Positions 35,866 through 47,169 are shown, numbered from the stretch's first letter. The stretch is 64,000 bases of DNA from Schleiferiaceae bacterium (GCA_018401735.1 JAGYKI010000009.1:1-64000), one strand, 5' to 3'. Notes: generated from the letters alone by a model not told the origin. Numbers and translations are program-made.

Positions 35866-36915
35866 TCAGCTTTTTTCAGGATGTAAATCGCCCCACTTGC
35901 GATGACTATGAAAACGCTTGCGGTTTTCGCGACCCGCTCGTCTCGCTTTTTGCTCTTCTGCCGGCAGGTGTACTTCACTTTGACAGTCGGTAGAACAGCA
36001 CTTTTCATGTTTAGCCGCACATTCAGGGCATTGAAGAAACAGTAAGTTGCAAGCAACATTAGCACAGTTCACATGCGTATCGCACTTGGCTCCACATTGA
36101 TGGCAGTGGGAAATTATTTCCGAAGAAATGCTTTCGCCCAATCGCTCATCGAACACAAAGTTTTTACCGTGAAATTTATTGGGTAGCTCGCGGGTTTTAA
36201 TCTGACGGGCATAGTCGATGATGCCACCATGCAATTGATTAACATCCTTAAAACCATGATGTTTCAGAAAGGCCGATGTCTTTTCGCAGCGAATTCCCCC
36301 TGTGCAATAGAGCAAGACTTTTTCATTCTCTTTACCCTCCAGTTTTTTTAATACTTCGGGAAGTTCATCTCTAAAAGTCTCGGCATCGGGTAAAATGGAG
36401 TTTTCGAAATGCCCAATCTCACTTTCGTAGTGATTACGCATATCAACCACAATCGCTCCCTCTTCCATCGCTTTATTCCAAGACGCTGCATCAAGGTGGG
36501 TGCCTACATTGGTCACATCATAGGCATCATCGGGTAAACCGTCGGCCACAATACGGGTGCGCACTTTAACGGTAAGTTTTATAAAGGATTTCCCATCATC
36601 TTCCACCGCAATTTTGAAGGGAATGTCCACAAATTCTGGATGAGCATATAATTTGGTCTTAAATTCTTCCCAGTGTTGTTCCGGAACATTCATTTGGGCA
36701 TTAATTCCTTCGCGGGCAATATAAATACGGCCTAGGCAATTTAATTCAGACCACTCTTTAAAAAGTCGATCGCGCAATTCTTGCGTATCATCAATTATAA
36801 CGTATTTGTAAAAGGATAGGGTTACGCGCTTAAAGTCTTCCGCATAAAGGCGCGCCTCCAGTTCCTTGCGACCAAAGCGATTTATTAATTCCTTTTTTCC
36901 AGCGTTCGGATCCAT
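35866..36915 (-). CDS. trhO: tRNA uridine(34) hydroxylase, rhodanese-like
   Basis: A 349-residue YceA/TrhO-family protein, which hydroxylates uridine 34 of certain tRNAs. The N-terminal ferredoxin-like domain precedes a rhodanese domain with active-site C204 in [10 protein letters not shown] cysteine-rich tail (about 280-325) has several C-x2-C and CC pairs that likely bind zinc. A basic end ([17 protein letters not shown]) follows. It is a monocistronic-looking gene upstream of hmgA. Confidence 0.9.
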   Translation of the reverse strand: MDPNAGKKELINRFGRKELEARLYAEDFKRVTLSFYKYVIIDDTQELRDRLFKEWSELNCLGRIYIAREGINAQMNVPEQHWEEFKTKLYAHPEFVDIPFKIAVEDDGKSFIKLTVKVRTRIVADGLPDDAYDVTNVGTHLDAASWNKAMEEGAIVVDMRNHYESEIGHFENSILPDAETFRDELPEVLKKLEGKENEKVLLYCTGGIRCEKTSAFLKHHGFKDVNQLHGGIIDYARQIKTRELPNKFHGKNFVFDERLGESISSEIISHCHQCGAKCDTHVNCANVACNLLFLQCPECAAKHEKCCSTDCQSEVHLPAEEQKARRAGRENRKRFHSHRKWGDLHPEKS

Positions 36916-37103
36916 ACAAATGCAATTTATGCTGCAAAAATACTAAAGCTTAAGGCCTAAAGTATGATAAAAGTCAAGGTATCTAAATCGCTGGGAAGTG
37001 AAATGGGGAATTAGATGGTGATTTTTTGGGGCTAATTTTCTCAAAACAGCGAGGCTTCATCTTAAAGATCTTAATTTCGCGGCGCAGAAAGGCAAACGAT
37101 ATT

Positions 37104-39893
37104 ATGGAATACGCATTTAACGAGATTGAGAAGAAGTGGCGCGCTTATTGGGCTTCGCAAAAAACTTTTGCGGCGAAAGAGGAAGGGGATAAGCCCAAGT
37201 TTTACGCTCTAGACATGTTTCCTTATCCTTCTGGAGCGGGTTTGCACGTTGGTCACCCTCTCGGTTATATTGCCTCCGATATCGTTGCGCGTTACAAGCG
37301 TCACCAAGGTTTTAACGTGCTGCACCCTATGGGTTACGACTCCTTTGGTTTGCCGGCCGAGCAATATGCTATTCAAACCGGGCAGCACCCCGCGATTACT
37401 ACCGAAGAAAATATTACCCGTTACCGCGAGCAACTCGATCAGATTGGTTTTTCCTTTGACTGGGATCGTGAAGTACGTACCTCTAATCCCGATTTTTACC
37501 GTTGGACCCAGTGGATTTTCTTACAACTTTTCGATAGTTGGTATGATACAGAAAAAGCCCAAGCCCGTCCGATAGAAGACTTAATTTGGCATCTACATAA
37601 GTACGGCACCCAAGATTTACATGCCGCTGCTGGTGAGGTTTTAAGCCTTAGCCCCGAAGAATGGGAGGGTTTCGATGAAGCTACCCGCGAGCAGGTGTTA
37701 CAAAATTACCGCTTGGCTTACCGTAGCGAAAGCACGGTAAATTGGTGTCCAGCCTTGGGTACCGTTTTGGCCAACGATGAGGTGAAAGAGGGCCTCAGCG
37801 AGCGAGGGGGACACCCCGTAGTGCAAAAGAAAATGATGCAGTGGAGCATGCGCATTACTGCTTACGCAGAAAGGCTATTAGCAGGCCTTGAGGAAATCGA
37901 TTGGACTGAATCTCTTAAAGACTCTCAACGCAATTGGATTGGTCGCTCCGAAGGTGCTCTTTTAAGTTTTGCACTAGATGGCCACAAAGACAAAATTCAG
38001 GTTTTTAGCACTCGCCCCGATACAATTTTTGGTGCCACCTTTATGGTATTAGCCCCCGAACATTATTTGGTGAATGAAATCACGATTGAGGCGCAAGCAG
38101 CAGAAATAAAAGCTTACCAAGAACAGGCCGCTCGTAAATCAGAGCGCGATCGTTTAACCGAAGTGAAAACCGTTAGTGGTGCTTTTACGGGTGCTTACGC
38201 TTTGCATCCCTTTAGTGGGGCGAAAATTCCGATTTGGATTGGCGATTACGTTTTAGCCTCTTACGGAACGGGTGCTGTAATGGCCGTACCAGCACACGAT
38301 AGCCGCGATTGGTCTTTTGCTAAGCACTTTAAGATCCCCATTATTGAGGTAGTTTCGGGCGGTAATATTACCGAAGCTTCTTACGATGCGAAAGAAGGGA
38401 AGATGGTGAATAGCGATTTCTTAAACGGCCTCGATGTTAAAGAAGCAATTGGCAAAGCGATCACTGCCGTAGAAAATAGTGGTATCGGTGAATCACAAAT
38501 TAATTTCCGTTTGCGCGATGCGGTATTTGGTCGCCAGCGTTACTGGGGAGAGCCTATTCCTATTTATTTTAAAGATGGTTTACCCAGAAGAGTAAAAGAG
38601 GAACACTTGCCCTTGAACTTGCCCACTGTGGATGCCTTCCTGCCCACAGAAGACGGTGAACCACCTTTGGCGCGGGCTCAAAAATGGTCTTATCATCCCG
38701 ACAAGGGCGTAGTGAGTGCCGAGGAAGGGTATCCGCTAGAAACTACGACTATGCCCGGTTGGGCGGGAAGTTCTTGGTACGACTTACGTTATATGGATTC
38801 GCAAAATGACGAGGCTTTAGTATCTACCAAAAGGGTGGACTATTGGCGTGATGTAGATTTGTACATCGGTGGTAATGAACACGCTACCGGTCACTTATTG
38901 TACACTCGTTTTTGGCATAAGTTCTTAAAAGATCGCGGCTTGGTTCAAGAAGAAGAGCCTTTTAAGAAATTGATCAACCAGGGGATGATTTTGGGATATT
39001 CGGCTTTCGTTTATCGTATAGATGGAGAAAACACTTTCGTATCTGCGGATCTTGTGGATCAATATTCTTGCACAAAAGTTCACGTGGATGTGAATATGGT
39101 TAATGCCTCCGATGACTTGGATGTGGAAGCCTTTAAAGCTTGGCGCGATGACTTGGCAATTGCTAAACTCATCTTCGAAGGTACTTTCAAGGTTAGCCGC
39201 GAAGTAGAAAAAATGTCGAAGTCGAAGTTTAATGTCGTTAACCCCGATGATATCATTGCCCAGTACGGCGCCGATACTTTACGACTTTACGAAATGTTCC
39301 TCGGGCCACTGGAGCAAAGCAAGCCATGGAATACCGCCGGAATTAGCGGCGTGCATAGCTTCTTACGGAAGTTATGGCGGCTCTATTTTAAGGAAGGTAA
39401 ATTAACTTTGAGTGAGGAAGTACCGAACGAGAAAGAATTGAAAGTACTGCACACATTGATTAAGAAAGTGAATGAGGATATCAATAATTTCAGTTTCAAT
39501 ACCTCGGTAAGTGCCTTTATGATTGCGGTAAATAGCTTAGGCGAATTAAATTGTAATAAACGCGCTATTTTAGAACACTTACCCATTTTGATTTCTCCTT
39601 ATGCGCCGCATATTGCAGAGGAGCTTTGGAGTCGTTTGGGAAATACCGAGTCGATTGCCTATGCTTCTTTTCCACAGCATGAAGAGCAGTATTTAACCGA
39701 AAGCAACCATAATTATCCGGTTTCTTTCAATGGTAAAATGCGCTTTACACATGAGTTGCCATTAAACTTAAACAAGGAGGACATAGAAAAAGCCATTTTT
39801 GCTTTAGAGCGCACCCAGCAGTATTTGGAAGGGAAAACCATTCGTAAAGTAATTGTGGTGCCCGGTAAAATTGTGAACATCGTAGCTAGTTAA
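37104..39893 (+). CDS. leuS: Leucyl-tRNA synthetase
   Basis: I start at the ATG ([16 protein letters not shown]), 929 residues; the upstream extension reads like leader. Class Ia synthetase with the HIGH-type motif HVGH in [14 protein letters not shown] (about 37-50), a CP1 editing domain in the middle ([24 protein letters not shown]), and KMSKSKFN near 707. An insertion after residue 150 ([18 protein letters not shown]) and the long stretch before KMSKS are Bacteroidota-type. The anticodon-binding domain follows and ends with the ANC-type C-terminus. Confidence 0.97.
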   Translation: MEYAFNEIEKKWRAYWASQKTFAAKEEGDKPKFYALDMFPYPSGAGLHVGHPLGYIASDIVARYKRHQGFNVLHPMGYDSFGLPAEQYAIQTGQHPAITTEENITRYREQLDQIGFSFDWDREVRTSNPDFYRWTQWIFLQLFDSWYDTEKAQARPIEDLIWHLHKYGTQDLHAAAGEVLSLSPEEWEGFDEATREQVLQNYRLAYRSESTVNWCPALGTVLANDEVKEGLSERGGHPVVQKKMMQWSMRITAYAERLLAGLEEIDWTESLKDSQRNWIGRSEGALLSFALDGHKDKIQVFSTRPDTIFGATFMVLAPEHYLVNEITIEAQAAEIKAYQEQAARKSERDRLTEVKTVSGAFTGAYALHPFSGAKIPIWIGDYVLASYGTGAVMAVPAHDSRDWSFAKHFKIPIIEVVSGGNITEASYDAKEGKMVNSDFLNGLDVKEAIGKAITAVENSGIGESQINFRLRDAVFGRQRYWGEPIPIYFKDGLPRRVKEEHLPLNLPTVDAFLPTEDGEPPLARAQKWSYHPDKGVVSAEEGYPLETTTMPGWAGSSWYDLRYMDSQNDEALVSTKRVDYWRDVDLYIGGNEHATGHLLYTRFWHKFLKDRGLVQEEEPFKKLINQGMILGYSAFVYRIDGENTFVSADLVDQYSCTKVHVDVNMVNASDDLDVEAFKAWRDDLAIAKLIFEGTFKVSREVEKMSKSKFNVVNPDDIIAQYGADTLRLYEMFLGPLEQSKPWNTAGISGVHSFLRKLWRLYFKEGKLTLSEEVPNEKELKVLHTLIKKVNEDINNFSFNTSVSAFMIAVNSLGELNCNKRAILEHLPILISPYAPHIAEELWSRLGNTESIAYASFPQHEEQYLTESNHNYPVSFNGKMRFTHELPLNLNKEDIEKAIFALERTQQYLEGKTIRKVIVVPGKIVNIVAS

Positions 39894-39954
39894 TTGGTGT
39901 TCGGGGATGTATTTTGCCTTTGGTGGCAAGGAATTGTTTAATTTTACTAGTACA

Positions 39955-40212
39955 ATGCGTCCTGGTGCCCCCTCAATATTACCCGAAAAGGAAGATCGTA
40001 AAAAGACCAGTAAAAAGGTTTTACTTTTGCGAGATTCCTTTAGCTTTTTTTTTAAATCGGCTGGTTTGATCCTGTGGTTTGTCGTTTTTTTATTGGCCTT
40101 GTTAGAGATAAAACGCTATTACAATATCGATGTGATTCCTGGTTACGATAGTTCCGTAGATGATATTTATGGTGCGGCCCGCGGAACTTTGTCCGAGCTT
40201 TTTGGAGAATAG
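39955..40212 (+). CDS. Small single-helix membrane protein
   Basis: An 85-residue protein if started at the ATG that gives MRPGAPSILPEKEDRKK. A basic region (KKTSKKVLLLRD) precedes one membrane helix at about 36-56. The C-terminal part is short and acidic (IDVIPGYDSSVDDIYGAARGTLSELFGE). It lies between leuS and the DUF3108 gene in the same direction. No known family. Confidence 0.55.
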   Translation: MRPGAPSILPEKEDRKKTSKKVLLLRDSFSFFFKSAGLILWFVVFLLALLEIKRYYNIDVIPGYDSSVDDIYGAARGTLSELFGE

Positions 40213-40262
40213 ATACGGCAAAGCTTGGCATTGCGTTTGTATTATTTGTAGAAAGTCACATT

Positions 40263-41072
40263 ATGAAAAGTTTACTCCTTTTATCTATAGCTGTTTTAAC
40301 TTTTAGCCCGCTTTCGCAAGATGAGCAGCCCCAAAATTTGGCGACTATCGAAAGCCTCCGCAATCTAAAGTCTAATTCCTTTAAAATAGGCGAGAAATTA
40401 AGTTACACGATTAGCTACGGCTTTATCGATGCGGGTGAAGCTACTATTAGTATTGAAAAAGTTACCAAGAAAGCAGGCAGGCCAGTGTTTCATGCCGTTG
40501 GGATTGGCCGATCCGTGGGAATGACGGAGTGGTTTTTTAAAACCCGCGATCGCTATGAATCATTTATTGATACCGAGGCTATCGTACCATGGGAGTTTAT
40601 TCGTGATGTAAACGAAGGAGGATATAAAATAAAGAGACACCTAGTTTTTGACCAAATACAACAAAAGGTGGTAGACAAGATGGCGCCACAAAAAGGCGAG
40701 TTTACTTTTGAGCCTTATGCGCAAGATATGCTAAGCGCCTTTTATTATGCGCGAAGTATTAAAACCGATACCCTTGAGCCAGGGGATATGATAAGCTTTA
40801 CGATGTTTTTAGATCACGAACAGTTTCCATTTCGCTTGCATTATTTAGGCAAGGAGATGGTTAAAACAGATTTCGGTAAAGTGCAATGTTTAAAGTTAAG
40901 GCCGAGTCTGCAAAAGGGGCGCATCTTTAAAGAAAATGAAGGCATGACCATTTATGTGAGCGACGACATAAATAAAGTGCCTGTGCTTATTGAAAGCGAA
41001 CTGCTGGTGGGAAGTATTAAAGTGAAATTAGTTAAAACCGATAACTTAATCCGTAGTTTACAGTACCACTAA
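40263..41072 (+). CDS. DUF3108 domain protein, exported
   Basis: A 269-residue secreted or envelope protein with a signal peptide (cut near the LSQD end). It matches the DUF3108 family: GEKLSYTISYGFIDAGEATI in the first third, and MTIYVSDDINKVPV with ESELLVGSIKVKL at the end. Its function is unknown; family members are thought to be beta-rich envelope proteins. It precedes the tryptophan dioxygenase-like gene by 44 nt. Confidence 0.85.
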   Translation: MKSLLLLSIAVLTFSPLSQDEQPQNLATIESLRNLKSNSFKIGEKLSYTISYGFIDAGEATISIEKVTKKAGRPVFHAVGIGRSVGMTEWFFKTRDRYESFIDTEAIVPWEFIRDVNEGGYKIKRHLVFDQIQQKVVDKMAPQKGEFTFEPYAQDMLSAFYYARSIKTDTLEPGDMISFTMFLDHEQFPFRLHYLGKEMVKTDFGKVQCLKLRPSLQKGRIFKENEGMTIYVSDDINKVPVLIESELLVGSIKVKLVKTDNLIRSLQYH

Positions 41073-41116
41073 ACAAAATCTAATTAGATACCTTTGGGCA
41101 CCCAAATTTTTTGACA

Positions 41117-42097
41117 ATGCCTAAGCAAGTTCATATCAGCCCCGAAATACAGGAACGTTTAAACCAATTAGCCGATAAATATCAGGCCAGTGGTCAAGAA
41201 CTCCTAGACTTTCTCGATGGTCTTTTATACCAAGATTATAATACCTATTGGGATTATATTCACCTCGATACGCTTTTAAGTTTACAAAGCCCAGTAACCG
41301 ATATTCCCGATGAAGAGATCTTCATAATGTATCATCAAATTACCGAGCTCTATTTTAAATTATCGCTGCATGAACTCAATCAGCTAGCAGCGTCTGTTAG
41401 ACCTAGTTTAGAAACTTTTAAAGTGAAGTTGGGTCGTATCAATCGTTACTTTGAAGCACTAACCCATTCTTTTGCGGTTATGATGGACGGTATGGATCGC
41501 CATCAGTTTTTGAAATTTAGAATGTCTCTTATCCCGGCTAGCGGTTTCCAATCGGTCCAATATCGCTTGATTGAGCTTTGCGCTACCGATATGGTTAATT
41601 TGGTGGATCAAGAAGTGCGTCCTGCTTTTATAGCTGCGGCCAAATCGGAAGAGGAAATGTACCAGCACATTTATTGGAAAAAAGGTGCGACTATCGCCGA
41701 TACTGGTGCTAAAACTTTAACGCTTAAGCAATTTGAGTTAAAATACTCAGAGAAAATTATTCGTCATGCCAAGAATTTCAGCGACAAAAATATTTGGCAA
41801 CTTTATTTAAAGCTCAGTCCAGAGGAACAAGCAAACCAAGAATTAAAAGATCAATTGAGGCTTTTAGACTTAAATGTAAATGTGTTTTGGCCTTTGCAGC
41901 ACTATAAAACCTCGGTGGTTTATTTAGCCCGTCGTCCCATGGATGTGCGCGCTACAGGCGGAACAAATTGGCAAAAGTATTTACCCCCTCGTTTTCAAAA
42001 ACGTATTTTTTATCCTGCCCTATGGAGTGATTTGGAAAAGGAAGAATGGGGTAAGTCCTGGGTTAATCAAGTTTTAGACGAAGTAAAGAATTCTTAG
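41117..42097 (+). CDS. Tryptophan 2,3-dioxygenase-family protein
   Basis: A 326-residue haem protein-like family member. A -7 box TACCTTTG lies at 41089-41096. Diagnostic segments: MYHQITELYFKLSLHEL (71-87) with H73 in the position of the catalytic histidine, PASGFQSVQYRLIEL (140-154), and WPLQHYKTSVVYL (258-270) with H262 as the likely haem ligand, then RATGGTNWQKYL. Tryptophan 2,3-dioxygenases open the indole ring to N-formylkynurenine. Several positions differ from the classical enzymes, so the substrate should be treated as unproven. I keep the gene symbol empty for that reason. Confidence 0.8.
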   Translation: MPKQVHISPEIQERLNQLADKYQASGQELLDFLDGLLYQDYNTYWDYIHLDTLLSLQSPVTDIPDEEIFIMYHQITELYFKLSLHELNQLAASVRPSLETFKVKLGRINRYFEALTHSFAVMMDGMDRHQFLKFRMSLIPASGFQSVQYRLIELCATDMVNLVDQEVRPAFIAAAKSEEEMYQHIYWKKGATIADTGAKTLTLKQFELKYSEKIIRHAKNFSDKNIWQLYLKLSPEEQANQELKDQLRLLDLNVNVFWPLQHYKTSVVYLARRPMDVRATGGTNWQKYLPPRFQKRIFYPALWSDLEKEEWGKSWVNQVLDEVKNS

Positions 42098-42185
42098 ACT
42101 TAAGATAATAATAAGTAATTCAGGCCGTTTCGTTGTCAGAGCAAATGTATATTTGCGGCCAATTTGCAAACCACTTAATGTTATT

Positions 42186-43505
42186 ATGAATCAAAAGCTC
42201 AAAATTGCATTAGCTTTTTTAGTGCTTATCATACCCTTGGTAATTCTAAATAATCTCGGCCTATTCGATCGATTTGTTAAGGACGATAGCCCGACCATTC
42301 TCGAAGAAAGTCAAAAGGAAGAAGATGCAATTACTCCCATTAGTGTAATTAAGTTCGGTATCCCAGTTGATTCCTTCAATGTTGTTGAGGCTATTGTGGA
42401 ACACGGTGAAAGTTTTGGCAATATTCTATTAAACTTTGGTGTTGACTACGCCACCATTCATAAGGTAGCCACTGATTTTAAAGACGTCTTTGATGTGCGC
42501 TCTTTGCGCTCTGGAAAACCTTACGCTCTTTTTTGTGATAAGAAAGATACTAATGTTGCTCGCTATATGGTTTACCAAGCTTCGGCTGTTAACTATGTGG
42601 TTTTTGACTTGAGTGATAGTGTAAATGTATATCGCGGAGAAGAAGAAGTTAAAGTGGTTTCCAAAGGCATTAGCGGTATGATTAACTCTTCGCTATATGA
42701 AAGTTTACTAGAAAAAGGTGGTTCTCCCGCCTTAGTGGTAGAGCTTTCAAAGGTCTACGCCTGGACGATTGACTTCTTCCGTATTCAGCCCGGTGATTAT
42801 TTTAAATTGGTTTATGAAGAGCGTTTTATTAATGACACGGTTTCAGTTGGTATAGGCCGTATTTTGGCCGCCGATTTCAACCATAATGGTCGTTCATTCT
42901 ATTCTTTCTATTATGATAATGATAGTACTTATCGCGATTATTTTGATGAGAAAGGTCGGTCATTACGCAAGGCTTTTTTAAAAGCACCACTAGACTTCTT
43001 TAGAATCTCATCACGTTTTAACCGTAATCGTTTTCACCCGGTTTTAAAAAGAGTTAAACCTCATTTAGGAACCGATTATGCAGCGCCTCACGGAACGCCC
43101 ATTATGTCTACTGCCGATGGTGAGGTGATCGCTGCCGCTTACACACGTGGCAATGGTAATTATGTAAAAGTCCGTCATAATAGCACCTACACCACCCAGT
43201 ATTTACACATGAGTAAATTCGCCAAGGGAATTAAAAAAGGTAGCCGTGTAAGGCAAGGAGATGTGATTGGCTACATTGGAAGTACGGGTTTAGCAACAGG
43301 TCCGCATGTTTGCTATCGCTTTTGGGTTAACGGGCAGCAAGTAGATCCTCTACGCCAAGATTTACCCGAAGCAGAACCGATAAGCGACGATTTCATGCCC
43401 CATTTTCAAGCACAAATGCTGGAATTAAAAAAGAGAGTGGATGCGTTCCCCATCCTTGATAAAAAGGAAGATCCGAAGGTACAATTAGCTTCCGCCGAAG
43501 AGTAG
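42186..43505 (+). CDS. M23-family metallopeptidase, membrane-anchored
   Basis: I start at the ATG (MNQKLKIALAFLVLI), 439 residues, which gives a single N-terminal membrane helix at about 7-22. A LysM-like/OapA-like region follows (about 55-110), then the LytM catalytic domain near 300-405. Zinc ligands are visible in HLGTDY, LHMSKF and TGPHVCY. It acts on cell-wall peptidoglycan cross-links, with the catalytic part in the periplasm. A -7 box TATATTTG lies at 42148-42155. It ends convergent to the SDR gene. Confidence 0.9.
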   Translation: MNQKLKIALAFLVLIIPLVILNNLGLFDRFVKDDSPTILEESQKEEDAITPISVIKFGIPVDSFNVVEAIVEHGESFGNILLNFGVDYATIHKVATDFKDVFDVRSLRSGKPYALFCDKKDTNVARYMVYQASAVNYVVFDLSDSVNVYRGEEEVKVVSKGISGMINSSLYESLLEKGGSPALVVELSKVYAWTIDFFRIQPGDYFKLVYEERFINDTVSVGIGRILAADFNHNGRSFYSFYYDNDSTYRDYFDEKGRSLRKAFLKAPLDFFRISSRFNRNRFHPVLKRVKPHLGTDYAAPHGTPIMSTADGEVIAAAYTRGNGNYVKVRHNSTYTTQYLHMSKFAKGIKKGSRVRQGDVIGYIGSTGLATGPHVCYRFWVNGQQVDPLRQDLPEAEPISDDFMPHFQAQMLELKKRVDAFPILDKKEDPKVQLASAEE

Positions 43506-43508
43506 TTT

Positions 43509-44264
43509 TTAATTCAAGTTTTTATTTACAATCGTGCTACTGGCTTGATCGATGCTCAATACAACTAGATCGGCTATATTAACATGATAGGGTCTACTGC
43601 ACACGAAGTATAATATGTCGGCTAAATCATCTGCCTGTAAAGGCCTAAAACCTTGATAGACTTTGGATGCTTTATCCCTGTCTCCTTTAAAACGCACTTC
43701 ACTAAATTCTGTTTCAACCATTCCTGGGTGAACCGCCCCCACACGTACGCCTTCTTTATTAAGATCGATGCGTAAACCTATGGTTAGCGCATCAACTGCG
43801 TGCTTCGAAGCACAGTAAACACCACCATTAGGGTAAACTTCTTTCGCTGCAGTAGAGCCAATATTAATTATCTGGCCCTTGTTTCTTATGAGGCTAGGTA
43901 AAAGAGCTTTGCTTACATAGAGCAGTCCTTTCACATTAATGTCTATCATGGCATCCCAATCACTAATGTCGCCTTCTTGCATAGGGTCGAGTCCGTGAGC
44001 ATTACCTGCATTGTTAATGAGAATATCAATATTGGAGAATTCTTCCGGTAAGGAAGCGATGGAATTTTCGACGGATTTCTTATTGCGTACATCAAAATTA
44101 AGGCTATGTACCTCGGTTAATTTGCTTAGTTCTTCTTCTAGTGCTTGCAAGCGTTCGAGACGTCTGCCACAAATTACCAGTTTCATACCTTCTTTCGCAA
44201 ATCTTCGAGCGGTAGCTTGGCCAATGCCGCTAGTAGCACCGCTAACAAATGCAGTTTTATTCAT
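43509..44264 (-). CDS. Short-chain dehydrogenase/reductase
   Basis: A 251-residue classical SDR. The nucleotide-binding motif is SGATSGIGQATA (8-19), the NNAG motif is at 84-87, and the catalytic triad is S137, Y150 and K154 (YCASKHA). CGRRLERL and NFDVRN suggest NADP preference. It resembles the YdfG/serine 3-dehydrogenase group of hydroxy-acid oxidoreductases, but the substrate is not determined. Next to recJ with 18 nt between. Confidence 0.9.
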   Translation of the reverse strand: MNKTAFVSGATSGIGQATARRFAKEGMKLVICGRRLERLQALEEELSKLTEVHSLNFDVRNKKSVENSIASLPEEFSNIDILINNAGNAHGLDPMQEGDISDWDAMIDINVKGLLYVSKALLPSLIRNKGQIINIGSTAAKEVYPNGGVYCASKHAVDALTIGLRIDLNKEGVRVGAVHPGMVETEFSEVRFKGDRDKASKVYQGFRPLQADDLADILYFVCSRPYHVNIADLVVLSIDQASSTIVNKNLN

Positions 44265-44282
44265 TTCAATAATTATTTGATA

Positions 44283-46007
44283 TTAGGATAGCTCCTCAAT
44301 TAGTTTGAGATCGAGTAATCTTAACTGCAAGCTAACTTTATTACGGAAAATATTTTGCTCTAGATGATAAAGAATAGATAACTCTTTACCGGATTGGAGT
44401 TTTTCTAAATAGTGTGCCATTCCAAAGCCAATACCATCCATTACTATTCCGGTATCAGGGTCTAAAATGCCTAACTTTAAATGCTTTTGCCCCTCACCTA
44501 CCGCACGCGAGCCTTGATTTATCAATCCATCGCTACGGAAAATAGGACTAAGGTTATCTGGCCCAAAAGGAGCGAAGCGTTGAATAGTATTATAAAAACT
44601 TTGACTGAGGTCTTCTAGTTTAATCTGAAGATCATAAGTGATATTAGGTAGTAATTGCTCGGGGAGAATGCTTTCAGAGACAACCGTTTCAAAATGATTT
44701 TTAAATTCTTCGTAGCGTTCTTCTTTTAAAGTCATCCCCGCCGCTGCTGGATGTCCTCCAAATTGCTCGAGAATATGATCGCATTTGAGCAGTGCCTGAT
44801 ATACATCATAACCTGCAACAGTGCGTGCCGAGCCCGCTAGCCTATCGCCCGATTTGGTAAAAACAATGGTAGGTCGGTAGTAGTTCTCGATTAGTCGCGA
44901 AGCTACGATGCCTATCACACCCTTATGCCAGCTTGCGTCATAAACCACAGAGCTTTTTTTATCTTCTTCTTTAAGCCTTTGGATTTGACGTAGTGCCTCT
45001 TGGGTGATGGATTGATCCAGGCTTTTTCTTTCAGTATTGTTCTTATTTATTTCCTGTGCTATCGAATCAATTAAGCTCAAATCTTGCCCCCGTAATAGTT
45101 CGACCGCTTTTTTGCCATGTGCCAATCTGCCCGCTGCATTTATGCGCGGAGCGAGCATAAAAACCACATCGCTAATATCTAGCTTGCCCCCCTTGGGTTT
45201 CGCAATCTTAATCAGCGATTCTAGTCCAGGACTGGGCTTAGAATTTATCTGTTGTAAGCCGTAAAAAGTTAGAATGCGATTTTCGCCCGACATGGGTACG
45301 ATATCTGCGCCGATGCTAACGGCCAAAAGATCTAGATAAGGATACCAATGTTCATCGTTTAAATCCCAATCTTTACAAAGGGCCTGCACTAGTTTAAAGC
45401 CAACACCACAGCCGCTTAACCCTTTGTAGGGGTAGAGACAATCGTTTCGTTTGGGATCGAGAACAGCAGCGGCCTGGGGTAACCTATCGCCCGGTGTATG
45501 ATGGTCACAAATTATAAAATCGATTCCCCGAGACAGAGCATAGTCTACTTTGTCAATCGCTTTAATACCGCAATCGAGCGCAATAATAAGGCTAATGTTT
45601 TGTTTGGCTGCGAAATCAATTCCCGCTTGGGAAACACCGTAGCCTTCTTTGTAGCGATCTGGAATATAGGTGCTTACTGCGGGATAATGTTTTTCTAAGA
45701 AGGCTGAGAAGAGCGCAACAGCTGTGGTGCCATCGACATCATAATCGCCATAAACCATTATTTTCTCTTCCGATTTTATTGCGCGGTTTATGCGGTAAAC
45801 GGCCTTATCCATATCCTTCATGAGAAAGGGGTTATGGAGCTTCTGCAGATTGGGATTAAAGAATGCTTCTGCCTCTGAGCGATTAGAAATTCCTCTTTGA
45901 AGAAGAAGGCGTAGAAAGATCTCGGAAATAGTTAGCTCAGCTTTAAAAGCACGGAGTTCATTTTCGTCGGCAGGTGCGTGAGATTTCCAAAGATAGTCTA
46001 ATGGCAT
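44283..46007 (-). CDS. recJ: Single-stranded-DNA-specific exonuclease RecJ
   Basis: A 574-residue DHH/DHHA1 phosphoesterase that degrades single-stranded DNA 5' to 3' in repair. The first metal-binding motif is YGDYDVDGTTA, and the DHH motif is ICDHHTPGD near 165-173, with DALDCGIK-like LDCGIK before it. DHHA1 motif appears as QFGGHPAAAG near 420. The C-terminal OB-like domain (KLGILDPDTG) completes it. Length is normal. Confidence 0.95.
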   Translation of the reverse strand: MPLDYLWKSHAPADENELRAFKAELTISEIFLRLLLQRGISNRSEAEAFFNPNLQKLHNPFLMKDMDKAVYRINRAIKSEEKIMVYGDYDVDGTTAVALFSAFLEKHYPAVSTYIPDRYKEGYGVSQAGIDFAAKQNISLIIALDCGIKAIDKVDYALSRGIDFIICDHHTPGDRLPQAAAVLDPKRNDCLYPYKGLSGCGVGFKLVQALCKDWDLNDEHWYPYLDLLAVSIGADIVPMSGENRILTFYGLQQINSKPSPGLESLIKIAKPKGGKLDISDVVFMLAPRINAAGRLAHGKKAVELLRGQDLSLIDSIAQEINKNNTERKSLDQSITQEALRQIQRLKEEDKKSSVVYDASWHKGVIGIVASRLIENYYRPTIVFTKSGDRLAGSARTVAGYDVYQALLKCDHILEQFGGHPAAAGMTLKEERYEEFKNHFETVVSESILPEQLLPNITYDLQIKLEDLSQSFYNTIQRFAPFGPDNLSPIFRSDGLINQGSRAVGEGQKHLKLGILDPDTGIVMDGIGFGMAHYLEKLQSGKELSILYHLEQNIFRNKVSLQLRLLDLKLIEELS

Positions 46008-46074
46008 AATTAAGATTTACGGCAAATTTAAACGCAATTAGAAGGAATGAAAACTTTGGCCGTTTACTAAATAT

Positions 46075-47169
46075 TTATAGTTGTTTAGCCCCAGATTTTT
46101 TATGACTCTTTATTTGCTCGTCGATCGAATATTTATGCAAAAGTTGAAATACCTCGTGTACCAAACCCTCATTAAGGTTGAGGTTTTGCCCGAAGCTTTT
46201 GCGGTTTTCTAAAACTTTAAACCAGCGCTTCATTTGAAAGATGGTTACTTGATGGTCGTACTTGACGGGGCCGATGCTATTGGCAATATCTAAACGCTTT
46301 TTAATAAGCCTTAAAAGGTCTTCATCCACTTGGTCGATTTCGCTTCTTAACTTTTCTAATTGACCTATAAAGCGCTTGTCGTGAATGGCTTCTTCACGGC
46401 GTTCTAAGCCAGTGAAAATTTGGGCCAAAGCATCGGGGTGCAGCTGTTGTTCAGAATCACTTAAAGCCTTGGTGGGATTGATGTGTGATTCAATCATAAA
46501 ACCATCCATGCCCAAGTCTAGGGCACTTTGGCAAACTTCTGCAATTAGCTCGCGTTTGCCTGCGATATGACTGGGATCGCAAATAACCTTTATTTCGGGA
46601 GCAAGGCGGCGCAATTCAAAAAATATCTCCCATTTCGGTTCATTCCGAAAAGGCTGACTTTGATAGGCGTAAAAGCCACGGTGAATGGCGGCTAATTTGT
46701 TCAGTCCTACTTTTTGAAAGCGCTCTAAGGCGCCTATCCAAAGTTTTAATTCGGGATGAATCGGATTTTTAACAAAAAGCGGAATGTCAACCCCACTAAG
46801 GGCATCGGCAATCTCTTGCACGTAAAATGGGTTTACCGTAGTACGTGCTCCAATCCATAACATATCTATACCAGCTTCTAAAGCTTGCTCCACATGTTTG
46901 GCATTAGCAACCTCAGTGATAACGGGCAGTTGATTTTCTACACCTGCTTTTTTAAGCCAAGCTAAAGCAGGCTTTCCAATTCCTTCGAAGGAACCAGGTT
47001 GAGTTCGTGGCTTCCAAACACCGCCTCTTAAAGCGCTTATTTGCTTGTTTTTAGCTAAAGCTGATGCGGTACTGCGAACCTGCTCTTCACTTTCTACACT
47101 GCAGGGCCCTGCAATTAGAAGTGGTTTTTCTTTCGCAGGAAGCCATTCCTCAATATCGCGTATAATCAT
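46075..47169 (-). CDS. Bifunctional DAHP synthase / chorismate mutase
   Basis: A 364-residue fusion for aromatic amino-acid synthesis. The N-terminal class I DAHP synthase domain (about 1-262) has GPCSVES (21-27), RGGVWKPRT and a DPSHIAGKRELI segment. The C-terminal chorismate mutase type II domain (about 270-355) reads LRSEIDQVDEDLLRLIKKRLDIA. In this arrangement the mutase is expected to regulate the synthase. It is a known Bacteroidota arrangement, so I report it as ordinary. It is followed by an unrelated recJ. Confidence 0.92.
   Translation of the reverse strand: MIIRDIEEWLPAKEKPLLIAGPCSVESEEQVRSTASALAKNKQISALRGGVWKPRTQPGSFEGIGKPALAWLKKAGVENQLPVITEVANAKHVEQALEAGIDMLWIGARTTVNPFYVQEIADALSGVDIPLFVKNPIHPELKLWIGALERFQKVGLNKLAAIHRGFYAYQSQPFRNEPKWEIFFELRRLAPEIKVICDPSHIAGKRELIAEVCQSALDLGMDGFMIESHINPTKALSDSEQQLHPDALAQIFTGLERREEAIHDKRFIGQLEKLRSEIDQVDEDLLRLIKKRLDIANSIGPVKYDHQVTIFQMKRWFKVLENRKSFGQNLNLNEGLVHEVFQLLHKYSIDEQIKSHKKSGAKQL

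Noticed and set aside
46075..47169. DAHP synthase/chorismate mutase fusion as a novelty
   Set aside because: This fusion is a known arrangement in Bacteroidota.
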